DNA of 32,322 nt from a bacterium (GCA_030427825.1 JAUICO010000054.1:1-32322), one strand, 5' to 3'. Shown: positions 1 to 7,668, numbered from the stretch's first letter. Numbers and translations: made by a program. The notes: generated by a model from the letters alone, not told the origin.

Positions 1-153
1 CAGCGCGCAGCGAAGAAGTACGGGGTCTCTGCACGCGACATTCTGGTTGAGCTCGGGCGGCGGCGAACGGTCGGCGGTCAGGAAGACATGATTGAAGACC
101 TCGCGCTCGAGATGGCTCGAGAGCAGGGCGCGGCGTCGGAACAGTCGGCGTGA
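1..153 (+). CDS. 4-hydroxy-2-oxovalerate aldolase, C-terminal end (partial)
   Basis: Only the last 50 codons lie in the window; the gene starts upstream. The visible tail, with [15 protein letters not shown] followed by [16 protein letters not shown], closely resembles the C-terminus I know from the MhpE/BphI/HsaF aldolases. These split 4-hydroxy-2-oxovalerate (or the 2-oxohexanoate analogue) into pyruvate and an aldehyde, usually in complex with an acylating aldehyde dehydrogenase. The stop codon TGA (151-153) overlaps the GTG start of the next gene (150-152), so the two are probably translationally coupled. The neighbour belongs to the same meta-cleavage pathway, which supports the call. 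The active site is outside the window, so the call rests on the tail and the context. Confidence 0.7.
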   Translation, partial: QRAAKKYGVSARDILVELGRRRTVGGQEDMIEDLALEMAREQGAASEQSA

Positions 154-941
154 GCGAGGTAACCGACAGCGACATCGCAGCGATGGCCGACCGCTTGGTT
201 GCAGCTCGAAAGAGCGCGACCCCGACGTACAAGCTCACAGACGACTTTCCCGCGCTTGATCTGGCCGCGGCCTATCGCGTCAACGCAGAGCTGCGCCGGC
301 GGGCTGAAGCCGAGGGCGCACGGGTTATCGGACTGAAGATGGGTTTCACGTCGCCGGCGAAGATGAAGCAGATGGGCATGGATCGCCCCATCCGTGGGTT
401 CCTCGTCGACGGTGGGGTCATTCCCGATAACGATGTGCTTTCCATGGACGGCCTGATTGCGCCCAAAGTCGAGCCCGAGATCGCGTTTGTCCTGAAGACC
501 GAGCTCGCGGGCCCCGGCTGCCATGCGGGCGCTGTGCTCGCTGCGACGGACTTTGTGCTCCCAGCGCTCGAGATCATCGATTCGCGGTACGAAAACTACA
601 ACTTCGACCTGCCGAGCGTGGTCGCCGATAACACATCGGCCGCGTCCTTTGTGCTCGGCTCCTGCAGCGCATCGCCGACCGACATCGATCTCGCGACCCT
701 CGGTGTTGTCCTTGAGGTCAACGGCGAGGTGAAGGCGCTCGGCGCCGGTGCCGCCGTCCTTGGGGACCCGTGCGAGAGCGTCGCCGCGCTGGCAAACATG
801 CTCGCCGAAGAAGGGGAGACGATTCCCGCCGGCGCCGTTGTGCTCACCGGTGGAATCACGGCCGCACCACAGTTGCGCGCCGGCGACAACGTTGTCGCGA
901 AGTTCCAACACCTCGGCACAGTCTCTCTTCGCATAGTTTGA
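150..941 (+). CDS. 2-keto-4-pentenoate hydratase / 4-oxalocrotonate decarboxylase family protein
   Basis: This 263-residue protein has the usual length and pattern of the hydratase/decarboxylase branch of the fumarylacetoacetate hydrolase superfamily. Diagnostic stretches are the [18 protein letters not shown] segment (about residues 64-81), [10 protein letters not shown] (about 109-118, carrying the acidic metal ligands of the family), and [14 protein letters not shown] near residue 140. Members add water to 2-hydroxypenta-2,4-dienoate or decarboxylate 4-oxalocrotonate in the lower meta-cleavage pathway for aromatics and steroid rings, and pass the product to the aldolase. The GTG start overlaps the stop of that aldolase, which fits an operon. 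I cannot separate hydratase from decarboxylase by sequence alone; the neighbouring aldolase is compatible with either. Confidence 0.85.
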   Translation: MSEVTDSDIAAMADRLVAARKSATPTYKLTDDFPALDLAAAYRVNAELRRRAEAEGARVIGLKMGFTSPAKMKQMGMDRPIRGFLVDGGVIPDNDVLSMDGLIAPKVEPEIAFVLKTELAGPGCHAGAVLAATDFVLPALEIIDSRYENYNFDLPSVVADNTSAASFVLGSCSASPTDIDLATLGVVLEVNGEVKALGAGAAVLGDPCESVAALANMLAEEGETIPAGAVVLTGGITAAPQLRAGDNVVAKFQHLGTVSLRIV

Positions 942-1058
942 TTGCGCCTGACGGGCATTGCCTGATTCCGGCGAGGGTACTCCGTGAGAGGCTTCGCGCG
1001 CGATTCGCCGGCAACAGGCACGCTTCGTACTTCGTCTCCGACAGACCAGGATGAACTG

Positions 1059-1826
1059 ATGGCACGAACGACCCTTCTCGAAGAAGACACAGAAGGAGTC
1101 CGCGTTCTTCGGCTGAACCGACCCGATCGCCGCAACGCCTTCAACGAGCAGATGTACCACGACCTGGCCGGGGCGCTGCGAGAAGCAGACGAGACCCGCA
1201 GCGTTCGGTGTGTCCTCATCACCGGCACCGACGACTCATTCTCTGCGGGCCAGGACATGGCCGAGATGAACACCGAACGTGACGGGGAGCCGGGCTTTGA
1301 GGTGCTGCTCGACTGCATCTCGACATACCGAAAGCCCATCGTCACTGCGGTGCGTGGAGTCGCGATCGGCATCGGTGCCACGATGCTGCTGCACACCGAT
1401 ATCAACTTCGCCGGTGGCTCCGCTCGGTTTCGCATGCCCTTCGTTCCTCTCGCCGTCGCTCCTGAAGCCGGCAGCAGCCATCTGCTGCCGGTGGTCATGG
1501 GCTATCAACGAACCGCCGAGATTCTCTTCACCGGGCGGTGGGTGAAGGCGGACGAAGCCAAAGAGCTGGGTCTGGTGCTGGACGTCCTCGATGACGCTGA
1601 CGTGTTCGACCACGCGCTGACGCTCGCGAAGACGATCGCGAAGCAGCCGCCGGCTGCGCTACGCGGTACGAAGGAGCTGCTGCGACACGCCCACGTTCAG
1701 GCCGTGCGCGATGCTCGCGACCGCGAGGTTGCGGCCTTCCGCGAACGCCTCGGAACCCCGGAGAACACCGAGGCGATTCGAGCGTTCTTCGAGAAGAGGG
1801 CGCCGGACTTCTCTGCGATGGATTGA
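1059..1826 (+). CDS. Enoyl-CoA hydratase/isomerase (crotonase) family protein
   Basis: A 255-residue crotonase-fold protein. I chose the ATG at 1059 because the protein then begins MARTTLLEEDTEGVRVLRLN, the typical first strand of the family; an in-frame GTG at 984 only adds a non-conserved 25-residue extension. The oxyanion-hole segment FSAGQDMAEM is present near residues 63-72. In the second active-site region, GIGATMLLHTD carries Thr where the hydratase has its first catalytic Glu (Glu144 in rat liver crotonase), while VAPEAGSS keeps the Glu equivalent to Glu164. That pattern is typical of delta3-delta2 enoyl-CoA isomerases rather than true hydratases. It lies 117 nt downstream of the ring-cleavage gene and may work with the acyl-CoA dehydrogenases on the opposite strand. 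Exact substrate unknown. Confidence 0.85.
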   Translation: MARTTLLEEDTEGVRVLRLNRPDRRNAFNEQMYHDLAGALREADETRSVRCVLITGTDDSFSAGQDMAEMNTERDGEPGFEVLLDCISTYRKPIVTAVRGVAIGIGATMLLHTDINFAGGSARFRMPFVPLAVAPEAGSSHLLPVVMGYQRTAEILFTGRWVKADEAKELGLVLDVLDDADVFDHALTLAKTIAKQPPAALRGTKELLRHAHVQAVRDARDREVAAFRERLGTPENTEAIRAFFEKRAPDFSAMD

Positions 1827-1847
1827 GAAGTCGTCGCCGCATTCACT

Positions 1848-1871
1848 CGGGGCGCTGTGACCAGAGCCCCG
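1848..1871. terminator. Possible bidirectional hairpin between convergent genes
   Basis: CGGGGC (1848-1853) and GCCCCG (1866-1871) form a six-pair G/C stem, with two further pairs possible inside it. It lies between the stop of the crotonase gene (1826) and the end of the convergent lipoprotein gene (1889). There is no clear U-tract on either strand, so the call is tentative. Confidence 0.35.
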
Positions 1872-1888
1872 GAATCAACGCACCCTGT

Positions 1889-2815
1889 TCAGGGAGCCGT
1901 CGGGCGAAGCACGAACGCACCGCGGTGCGCATCCTGCCATCCGTCGACCGCAAGGTAGTAGGTCGCCGCCGCCGGTGCAGTGAAGGTGTGCGGACCGCTC
2001 TGTGCGTTGGTGTCCTGTCCCCAGACGGTGCTGCCGGCGATGTTGTCGCAGTCGGTAAAGATGTAGAGGCCCGCGTCCCACTGGCCGCGGTCATCAAGCT
2101 GCAGGTTCACAGACTGCCCTTCGGTGAGGTCCATCTTGTAAAAGAGGTCCGGGCCGGCCCAGGTGTAGCCGCTGGCTTCGATGCGCTCGTTGGAAACGCT
2201 CGTCGCGACGGAGGTGTTTGCCGCGATGTTCTCGCCGATGTTGAGAACCTCGGCGCCCGAGCACACGTTATTGGCGGGGATAACACCTGCAGGCTCGGAG
2301 GGAACCTCGACGGCGCGCGCGACGGTCAGCGTGAAGGGGCCGCCGGCCTCCGGGTCGGCCCAGGCGTCGACGACGAGGTAGTTCGTTCCTGTGTGGTTGA
2401 TCGTGAGCACCGCCGGGTTTCCGGTCGTGGTGTCGTGTCCGTCGCCCTGCGAGCCGTCGATGTCGCTGCAGTCGTGCACGATGTAGACACCGCCGTCGAA
2501 GCCACTGCTGTCATCAAGCGAGACTTCGATGCGGTCGCCTTCGCTCGCTTCGAAGCTGAAGAACATATCGCGGCCGACCCAGCTGTAGCCCGTCGTCGGG
2601 ACTTCATTGCTGTAGTCACTGCCCATTCCTGAGAGGTCGCCCTCGAACTCCCACGCTGCGGCGCCGGCGGCGGGCAGTGTGAAGGCAGAAGCATTGTCGC
2701 AGGTTGCCCCGACGGGACGCTGTGGCTCTGCGGGGGCCTCCTCGGCGTCTTTGGAGCATGCGGCCGTACAGGCCAGTACGGCTGCGGCGGCGAGAATGGT
2801 GGTAAGCGCTTTCAT
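1889..2815 (-). CDS. Lipoprotein with two PPC-like beta-sandwich domains
   Basis: A 308-residue predicted lipoprotein. The N-terminus MKALTTILAAAAVLACTAAC is a signal peptide ending in a lipobox, with Cys20 the likely lipidated residue. After a short Glu/Pro linker there are two similar domains (about residues 38-170 and 175-305). Each begins with an Asn-containing strand and repeats TTGYSWVGRDMFFSFEASEG / ASGYTWAGPDLFYKMDLTEG, then GGVYIVHDCSDIDGS / AGLYIFTDCDNIAGS, then NYLVVDAW / YYLAVDGW. This is the layout of bacterial pre-peptidase C-terminal-like (PPC) domains, but no protease is attached. The start is supported by GAGGAAG just upstream. It is the last gene of a - strand run, 32 nt after the PII-like gene. 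Function unknown; probably envelope-anchored. Confidence 0.8.
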   Translation of the reverse strand: MKALTTILAAAAVLACTAACSKDAEEAPAEPQRPVGATCDNASAFTLPAAGAAAWEFEGDLSGMGSDYSNEVPTTGYSWVGRDMFFSFEASEGDRIEVSLDDSSGFDGGVYIVHDCSDIDGSQGDGHDTTTGNPAVLTINHTGTNYLVVDAWADPEAGGPFTLTVARAVEVPSEPAGVIPANNVCSGAEVLNIGENIAANTSVATSVSNERIEASGYTWAGPDLFYKMDLTEGQSVNLQLDDRGQWDAGLYIFTDCDNIAGSTVWGQDTNAQSGPHTFTAPAAATYYLAVDGWQDAHRGAFVLRPTAP

Positions 2816-2847
2816 AGTTCTTCCTCGGTTCTGGTTGTGAAGAAAGC

Positions 2848-3129
2848 TCAGGCCTTTGTGATGTACACCTCACGCCAGGTCACAACAACGTCTCCGTCGT
2901 TGTAGCCGTGCGCATAGCGTTTGATCAGCCCTGCGAGGCGCTCCGGTTCCTGCTCCGGAGGCACGATCAGCTCGAAGCGACCGTAGTCCTTCAGCCCGTT
3001 GTCGGTACGCGGCCCCTCCATTCGCTGCCAGACGTAGTCCGTGACACCGGCCTTCTCGAGGGCGGCGTGGACCTGCTCGATCGTCGGGCGCCGTACAATG
3101 GCAACCATCACGTGTGTCTTCTCACTCAT
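2848..3129 (-). CDS. Small PII (GlnB)-like protein with shortened T-loop region
   Basis: A 93-residue protein whose pattern fits a PII-type ferredoxin-like fold. Strand MVAIVRR, helix PTIEQVHAALEKAGV and strand DYVWQRMEG are followed by strand RFELIVPP, helix EPERLAGLIKRYAHGY and strand GDVVVTWREVYITKA. These line up by eye with the same elements of GlnB. The segment between the second and third strands, which carries the long T-loop and its modified Tyr in GlnB, is only about 14 residues here. The GDGK nucleotide-binding loop reads NDGD, without the Lys. GGAGG upstream supports the start. It lies 35 nt downstream of two acyl-CoA dehydrogenases, so a regulatory or metabolite-sensing role there is possible but unproven. 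Confidence 0.55.
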   Translation of the reverse strand: MSEKTHVMVAIVRRPTIEQVHAALEKAGVTDYVWQRMEGPRTDNGLKDYGRFELIVPPEQEPERLAGLIKRYAHGYNDGDVVVTWREVYITKA

Positions 3130-3164
3130 GTTGCGTCCTCCGCGTTTTGGCCCTCAGGCCGATT

Positions 3165-4304
3165 TCAGTAACCCTTCAATGTGGCCCACCGGTCACGATG
3201 ATGGGCAGCGTCGCCGAAGCTCAGCTCGGCGACCCGCGCGCGTTTCAGGTAGAGGCCGATGTCGTACTCGTCGGTGATTCCCACGCCGCCGTGAAACTGC
3301 ACGGCTTCGTTGCATACGTGAATCGCGGCGTCCGAAATGCGCGCCTTCGCCAGCGAGACCTGCGCAGGGACGTTGTCCGGCGCGTCGTCGACTGCCTTCG
3401 CCGCCGCGATCACTGCAGATTCGGCGAGCTTCAGCTCAATGAAGAGCCTCGACGCTCGGTGCTGTAGCGCCTGGAAGGAGCCGATGGGCACGCCGAACTG
3501 CTTGCGTTCTTTGAGGTACGCGACGGCGATCTCGAAGGCTTCGTCGGTAGTGCCGAAGAGCTCTGCAGCCGTGCCGGCGGTTGCCCGGTCCAGCGTCCCC
3601 TCAAGAAGAGAAAGTCCGCTATCCAACGTACCGACGACGTCGTCCGTCGAGACCCGGACATCCTCGAAGAGAACGCGGGCGCAGTTGCGATGGTCGATGC
3701 GGGTCTGGCGCTCGATGGTCAGCCCGGCTGCGGCAGGGTCGACTGAGAACACGGTGATGCCGTCGGGGTCACTGTCCTGTCCCCCGGTGCGTGCGGAGAC
3801 AAAGATGCGATCAGCGGTGTGCGCGTCGAGCACGCTCTCTTTGCAGCCGCTGATTCGGAACCCGCCGTCCACGGCGACGGCCCGTGTGGCACAGCGGTTC
3901 GCCCGGTTCCGAGCGCCGCGCTCGTCCCAGGCGAGCGCGAGCAGCGCGTCGCCGGTACAGACCTCGGGCAGCCATCGGGCAGAATGAGCGTCATCGGAGG
4001 CGATCAGGAGGTTGGCGCCGAGCAGCAGCGTCGAGGTGAAGGGCTCGGGCATCAACGTACGGCCCGCAGCCTCAAGGATGAGGCTGAGCTCAAAGAAGCC
4101 AAGGCCGATGCCGCCGTGCTCTTCTGGGATGTGCACTGCGGTCCAGCCCAACTCGGCCATCTCTTTCCACAGCTCTTTCGAGAACCCGATCTCGTCGCGG
4201 CTGTCGCGAAGGGCTCGCATGCGCGCGACAGGCGAGCGCTTGCGAGCAAAATCGGTCGCAGTCTTCGCCAGCGCTGCCTGTTCTTCGTTGAGGATGAGTT
4301 GCAT
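3165..4304 (-). CDS. Acyl-CoA dehydrogenase, probable non-catalytic-type partner subunit
   Basis: A 379-residue acyl-CoA dehydrogenase family protein, with the N-terminal helical domain starting MQLILNEEQAALAKTATDFA and the GWTAVHIPEEHGGIGLG motif near residue 53. The C-terminal domain has QFHGGVGITDEYDIGLYLKR, where catalytic dehydrogenases have an EGT/EGG segment carrying the base Glu; here that position is not a Glu. This matches the second subunit of the alpha2beta2 dehydrogenases known from actinobacterial steroid side-chain degradation (the FadE28/FadE29, ChsE1/ChsE2 type), where FAD and substrate sites are shared between two different chains. The ATG is one nucleotide from the stop of the upstream dehydrogenase, so strong co-translation is expected. 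Confidence 0.88.
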   Translation of the reverse strand: MQLILNEEQAALAKTATDFARKRSPVARMRALRDSRDEIGFSKELWKEMAELGWTAVHIPEEHGGIGLGFFELSLILEAAGRTLMPEPFTSTLLLGANLLIASDDAHSARWLPEVCTGDALLALAWDERGARNRANRCATRAVAVDGGFRISGCKESVLDAHTADRIFVSARTGGQDSDPDGITVFSVDPAAAGLTIERQTRIDHRNCARVLFEDVRVSTDDVVGTLDSGLSLLEGTLDRATAGTAAELFGTTDEAFEIAVAYLKERKQFGVPIGSFQALQHRASRLFIELKLAESAVIAAAKAVDDAPDNVPAQVSLAKARISDAAIHVCNEAVQFHGGVGITDEYDIGLYLKRARVAELSFGDAAHHRDRWATLKGY

Positions 4305-4305
4305 G

Positions 4306-5523
4306 TCAGGTCCCCGGAAACTTCAGGCCGAGCACGCGGCTCGCGATGACGTTGAGCTGAATCTCAGAGCTGCCGCCTTCGATGGTGCTCGCGCGAGACC
4401 GTAACCAGTTGCGGGTACGCTGCAGCTCGTCGTCGGTGTAGCCGGGGCCTTCCCAACCGAGGGCCTGCTGGCCGGCGATGCGGATCGCCAATTCCCAGCG
4501 GGCCTGCTTGGCCTCGGTGCCGGCGACCTTGAGAATGGAGCTCTCGGATCCCGGCGCCTGGCCTTCCCGCAGGCTCTGGCGGATGCGTTCGACGGTCAGG
4601 TTGAGGCACTGGTCGTTCATCGCAGCGCGGACGATGTCGTCGCGCAGCATCGGGTCCGGAAGCCGGCCTTCGGGGCAGCCGAGATAGTGTCTCGCCTGCT
4701 CGATGAGCTCATCTTCGACGCCCAGCATCTGGCCGCTGATGGCGGCTCCGATCATGGTGCGTTCGTAGCCCAGCAGCGCTTTCGCGACGGTCCAGCCATT
4801 GTTGACCTCGCCCACGACGTGGCGGGCCGGGACACGGGCATCTTCAAAGAAGGTCTCGCAGAAAATCGACGAGCCGCTGATCAGTTCGATAGGTCGCGTG
4901 GACACGCCGGGGGTGTCCATGTCGACGAGGATGAAGGTGATCCCCTTGCGCTTCGGCGCGTCCGGATCTGTGCGCACCAGCGCGAAAATCCAATCGGACT
5001 TGTCCGCGTGCGAGGTCCAGACCTTCTGACCGTTGATGATGAAGTCATCCCCGTCGGCTACCGCCCGGGTCTGTAACGAGGCCAGATCAGAGCCTGCGCC
5101 GGGCTCAGAGTAGCCCTGACACCAGCGGGTTTCGCCACGGGCAATCTTTGGCAGGTGCTCCGCCTTTTGTGCGTCGGTTCCATAGTCGAGAAGGGTCGGC
5201 CCGATCATCACCAGGCCGAATCCGACCACCGCAGGGGGCAGCTCGAGCTCGGTCATCACCTCGTCGAGCACCTTGGCTTCGTCTCGCGACAAGCCGCCGC
5301 CGCCATACTCTACGGGCCAGGTCGGTGCGGTCCAGCCTTTGTCCGCCATCACGTCGCGCCAGCGAAGGATGTCCGGGTCCGTCTCGGTGCTGCGGCGACC
5401 GCCCCAGAAGCCGTCGAAGCGACCTTCGCGAGTACCGTAGAGTGACTGCGGCGCATTGGCCCTCAGCCACAGCCGCGCCTCTGTCCGAAATGTCTCGAGA
5501 TCTGCCACCGTGTATCGCTCCAC
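4306..5523 (-). CDS. Acyl-CoA dehydrogenase, catalytic subunit
   Basis: A 405-residue flavoprotein of the acyl-CoA dehydrogenase family, oxidising acyl-CoA to the 2,3-enoyl-CoA. Visible motifs are the FAD-proximal WCQGYSEPGAGSDLASLQTR segment (about residues 133-152), FIINGQKVWTSHAD, and the C-terminal STIEGGSSEIQLNVIASRVL. In the last motif, Glu382 is the expected catalytic base. The start is a GTG at 5523 with a weak ribosome site; a later in-frame GTG (5508) is possible. The following gene encodes a second, Glu-less dehydrogenase chain one nucleotide away, so the two likely assemble into a heteromer. Substrate unknown; the ring-cleavage enzymes at the left edge make a steroid or aromatic side chain a candidate. 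Confidence 0.9.
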   Translation of the reverse strand: MERYTVADLETFRTEARLWLRANAPQSLYGTREGRFDGFWGGRRSTETDPDILRWRDVMADKGWTAPTWPVEYGGGGLSRDEAKVLDEVMTELELPPAVVGFGLVMIGPTLLDYGTDAQKAEHLPKIARGETRWCQGYSEPGAGSDLASLQTRAVADGDDFIINGQKVWTSHADKSDWIFALVRTDPDAPKRKGITFILVDMDTPGVSTRPIELISGSSIFCETFFEDARVPARHVVGEVNNGWTVAKALLGYERTMIGAAISGQMLGVEDELIEQARHYLGCPEGRLPDPMLRDDIVRAAMNDQCLNLTVERIRQSLREGQAPGSESSILKVAGTEAKQARWELAIRIAGQQALGWEGPGYTDDELQRTRNWLRSRASTIEGGSSEIQLNVIASRVLGLKFPGT

Positions 5524-5670
5524 CGTCTTGTGGGCCCCGGTGCAGCGCGTGCATATCGAGGACCATCAGAGCACCATGAATCGCCCAGAATCCAGTGGTG
5601 GCCGGATAGAACACGTTTCAGTTGCTACGTCCAGCCCGGCGGGGACTCCTACCACTTCACGAGACCGATC

Positions 5671-5697
5671 CTGAGCGGGTCGATCCCGGCGGCTCAG
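5671..5697 (-). terminator. Possible hairpin at the end of the glutaredoxin-like gene
   Basis: CTGAGC and GCTCAG arms flank an inner GGG-TCGAT-CCC stem and overlap the stop codon of the glutaredoxin-like gene. It could separate the redox genes from the acyl-CoA dehydrogenase genes downstream. There is no U-tract, so confidence is low. Confidence 0.3.
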
Positions 5698-6065
5698 CCT
5701 TCGCTGAGCATCCGCGCCAGCTCGCCGCTTTCTATCAGCGCCGTGATCTCGTTGGCGCCGCCGACAAAGGTCCCACGAACGAAGACCATGGGGAAGGTGT
5801 GCCAACCGACCCACATCTTGATCGCGCTTCGTCTTCGCCACTCGCCGGTGTAGCTGCCGTAGCCGAGGTAGGTAAACGGCTGCCCGGCGGCCTTGAGCAC
5901 TCGGCGTGCCCGACCACAGTGCGGGTTGTGCTTCATGCCCACGACGACGATTGCGTCGCGCTCTACGGCCGCTGCGACTTCGTCTACCGTCTCTGCGAAG
6001 CGGTTGTAGACAGTGTCTCGCACGGCTTCGTGCAGGTCTTCCTGTGCCAGAATTCGGCGCGCCAT
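5694..6065 (-). CDS. Glutaredoxin-like protein with Asn-Pro-His-Cys active site
   Basis: A 123-residue protein. An N-terminal helical stretch (residues 1-37) precedes a glutaredoxin fold: strand AIVVVGM, then KHNPHCGRARRVLKAAG, then HTFPMVFVRGTFVGGANEI, which contains the cis-Pro and the glutathione-binding GG motif seen in glutaredoxins. The active-site position that normally reads C-P-Y-C is N47-P-H-C50, so the usual nucleophilic first Cys is Asn and only Cys50 remains, the sole Cys in the protein. Classic dithiol or monothiol chemistry using the first Cys is therefore not available. It may bind a ligand or metal, or use Cys50 unusually. It lies 35 nt downstream of the thioredoxin-like gene and in the same direction as a peroxiredoxin. 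Confidence 0.8.
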   Translation of the reverse strand: MARRILAQEDLHEAVRDTVYNRFAETVDEVAAAVERDAIVVVGMKHNPHCGRARRVLKAAGQPFTYLGYGSYTGEWRRRSAIKMWVGWHTFPMVFVRGTFVGGANEITALIESGELARMLSEG

Positions 6066-6100
6066 GTGGGCCTCCCCTTGTGTTGAATGAAACGTACGGT

Positions 6101-6454
6101 TCAGTCCACGTAGCGGCGGAGTCGGTTCTCAAGTCGCTCGACGCCGCCGCCGGCCCACTTCTTGACCGGCTCTCCGTCACGGAAGATGACGTTGAAGGGC
6201 AAATCGGTGACTTCAGCGAGCCACGGGCTGGCTCGTTTGAAGCCGATCAGGCCACGCTGATCGAGCAGCATCTTTCCGAACTTTACGCTCGGAAAGAACT
6301 CGTCGCCGGCCAGCTGCTCTGTCAGCTCTGCTGACCAGGTGTTGCAGGCAGCGCAGTCCGACTTGCCGATGACGAGGACCGAGAGCCCCGTGTTTACCAG
6401 GGCTTCCCAGTTCTCGCCGCCGATCGCTTCCAGGCGGGTGCTTTCTTCGCTCAT
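6101..6454 (-). CDS. Thioredoxin-like protein with CAAC active site
   Basis: A 117-residue thioredoxin-fold protein when started at the ATG at 6454; the longer open frame upstream adds Arg-rich, unconserved residues. Strand LSVLVIGK is followed by the redox motif C34-A-A-C37 (SDCAACNTW). Then come a helix, WLAEVTDLPFNVIF with the expected cis-Pro, and DGEPVKKWAGG as the last strands. It lacks a signal peptide and should be cytoplasmic. Its position between a 2-Cys peroxiredoxin and a glutaredoxin-like gene suggests that it reduces the peroxiredoxin, but the active-site pair CAAC is not the standard CGPC, so the partner and potential are uncertain. Confidence 0.8.
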   Translation of the reverse strand: MSEESTRLEAIGGENWEALVNTGLSVLVIGKSDCAACNTWSAELTEQLAGDEFFPSVKFGKMLLDQRGLIGFKRASPWLAEVTDLPFNVIFRDGEPVKKWAGGGVERLENRLRRYVD

Positions 6455-6586
6455 GACCGTCCCCTGTGCCTGTGCGCCGCAGGACGACGCGAAAGTGTGT
6501 CGCCGCATTCGTAGTGTGCCCGCAGAGGAGCCACACAATGGCCGCACGAGCTTCCCTCGGCCGCCGTCGGATGCTGTGCCGTCAAA

Positions 6587-7111
6587 TCAGCCGACGAAGG
6601 TGTCGCCCTTCTTCCAGTCTGCGCCGCAGAGTCCGCCGGCTTGGAAGGCCTGCACAGTACGCAGGGTCTCCGAGGGGCTGCGGCCGACGCCGGTGTCGTT
6701 GACGGAGATCGAGCGGATGATTCCCTTGTCGTCGACGATGACGGTCGCACGGTACGCGATGCCGGCGTCTTCCTTGAGGACGCCGAAGGCGCGGGTCACG
6801 GCGTGGCCGGTGTCCGCGAGCACCGGGTGGGTGATCTCTTCTGCGAAGATCTCGCGGTCCTTGAACCAGGCTTCGTGCGAGAAGAAGGAGTCCGTGCTCG
6901 CGCCAATGACGCCGATGCCGTCGTCCTCGAAGTCTTCAAGCAGGCTCTGGAAGCCACGAATCTCGGTCGGGCACACAAAGGTGAAGTCGAGCGGGTACCA
7001 GTACAGGACGTACCACTTTCCGGCGAAGTCCTTGTTCGAGACCGTCTTCTGCTCTCCGTTCACGTAGGCTGATGCGCTCCACTCCGGTGCCTTCTCTCCG
7101 ATCATCGTCAT
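6587..7111 (-). CDS. Typical 2-Cys peroxiredoxin (AhpC/Prx1 family)
   Basis: A 174-residue peroxidase that reduces H2O2 and organic hydroperoxides. The peroxidatic Cys47 lies in FVCPTEIRGFQ, and the resolving Cys162 in GGLCGADWKKGD near the C-terminus. STDSFFSHEAWF and the dimer-interface FGVLKEDAGIAYRATVIVDD are also typical. With both cysteines present it should form an intersubunit disulfide that a thioredoxin or AhpF-like protein re-reduces; the thioredoxin-like gene 132 nt downstream is the natural candidate. AGGAG stands 9 nt before the first ATG; a second ATG two codons later is possible. Confidence 0.93.
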   Translation of the reverse strand: MTMIGEKAPEWSASAYVNGEQKTVSNKDFAGKWYVLYWYPLDFTFVCPTEIRGFQSLLEDFEDDGIGVIGASTDSFFSHEAWFKDREIFAEEITHPVLADTGHAVTRAFGVLKEDAGIAYRATVIVDDKGIIRSISVNDTGVGRSPSETLRTVQAFQAGGLCGADWKKGDTFVG

Positions 7112-7302
7112 TCTGATTCTCCTGATAGTTGCGGGTGCAATCGTTGAAGTTCGTCGGCTGACAAGTCCAGCCCGACGCGGGGGTGGCTAAGGCGGTCACA
7201 ATACACTGTCAACCGTACGCGGGCGCCGACGTGACCGGTGCCGGCCGTCCGCTGACTGCCGCTGAATTGTCCGTCTCGTCAGACCGATTCTCCGCATCGG
7301 CG

Positions 7303-7330
7303 TCGGGCAGACTCAGTCGGGCAGACTCAG
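7303..7330. repeat. Perfect 14-bp tandem duplication at a stop codon
   Basis: TCGGGCAGACTCAG occurs twice in direct succession (7303-7316 and 7317-7330). The second copy covers the stop codon of the DUF2853 gene. It looks like a recent slippage duplication in the trailing region. Confidence 0.7.
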
Positions 7331-7668
7331 CCGTAGAAGGACTCCTGTCCGAGCTTCTTCACGAGCAGATAGTAGAAGATCGCGCGGTACTTGTTGCGGT
7401 TGTCCGAGCCCATCTCTTCAGCGACGTCTGCGATAGCTGCGTCGAGACTCGGGCCGTCCTTGAGGCCCAGCTTCCTGATGAGAAAAGCGCTCTTGACGCG
7501 CTCGACCTCTTCCGCGTCTGAGGTCGCTACGACCGAGGCGTCGGCGTCATAGATCGTGGGGCCGAGGCCCTTGGTGATCTTGCGTAGCATCGCAGGATCC
7601 ACGTCGCTGATACCCAGAGCCTCCATCTCGGCTGCGTAGCGCTGCAGGGCCTCTTCGAACTTGCTCAT
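7327..7668 (-). CDS. DUF2853 family protein
   Basis: A 113-residue acidic, helical cytoplasmic protein. I chose the ATG at 7668 because a perfect AAGGAGG stands 5 nt upstream and the longer open frame is not conserved-looking. The protein shows the DUF2853 pattern: MSKFEEALQRYAAEM at the start, DPAMLRKITKGLGPTIYDAD in the middle, and NRNKYRAIFYYLLVKKLGQE near the end. Family members are short, single-domain proteins of unknown function, common in marine bacteria. It is divergent from dapD (244 nt apart) and in the same orientation as the peroxiredoxin downstream, with a 215 nt gap that holds only the short tandem repeat noted separately. Confidence 0.85.
   Translation of the reverse strand: MSKFEEALQRYAAEMEALGISDVDPAMLRKITKGLGPTIYDADASVVATSDAEEVERVKSAFLIRKLGLKDGPSLDAAIADVAEEMGSDNRNKYRAIFYYLLVKKLGQESFYG

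Noticed and set aside
78..1160. A 360-codon - strand open frame over the hydratase and crotonase genes
   Set aside because: It covers two well-supported + strand genes and their gap, with no domain signal.
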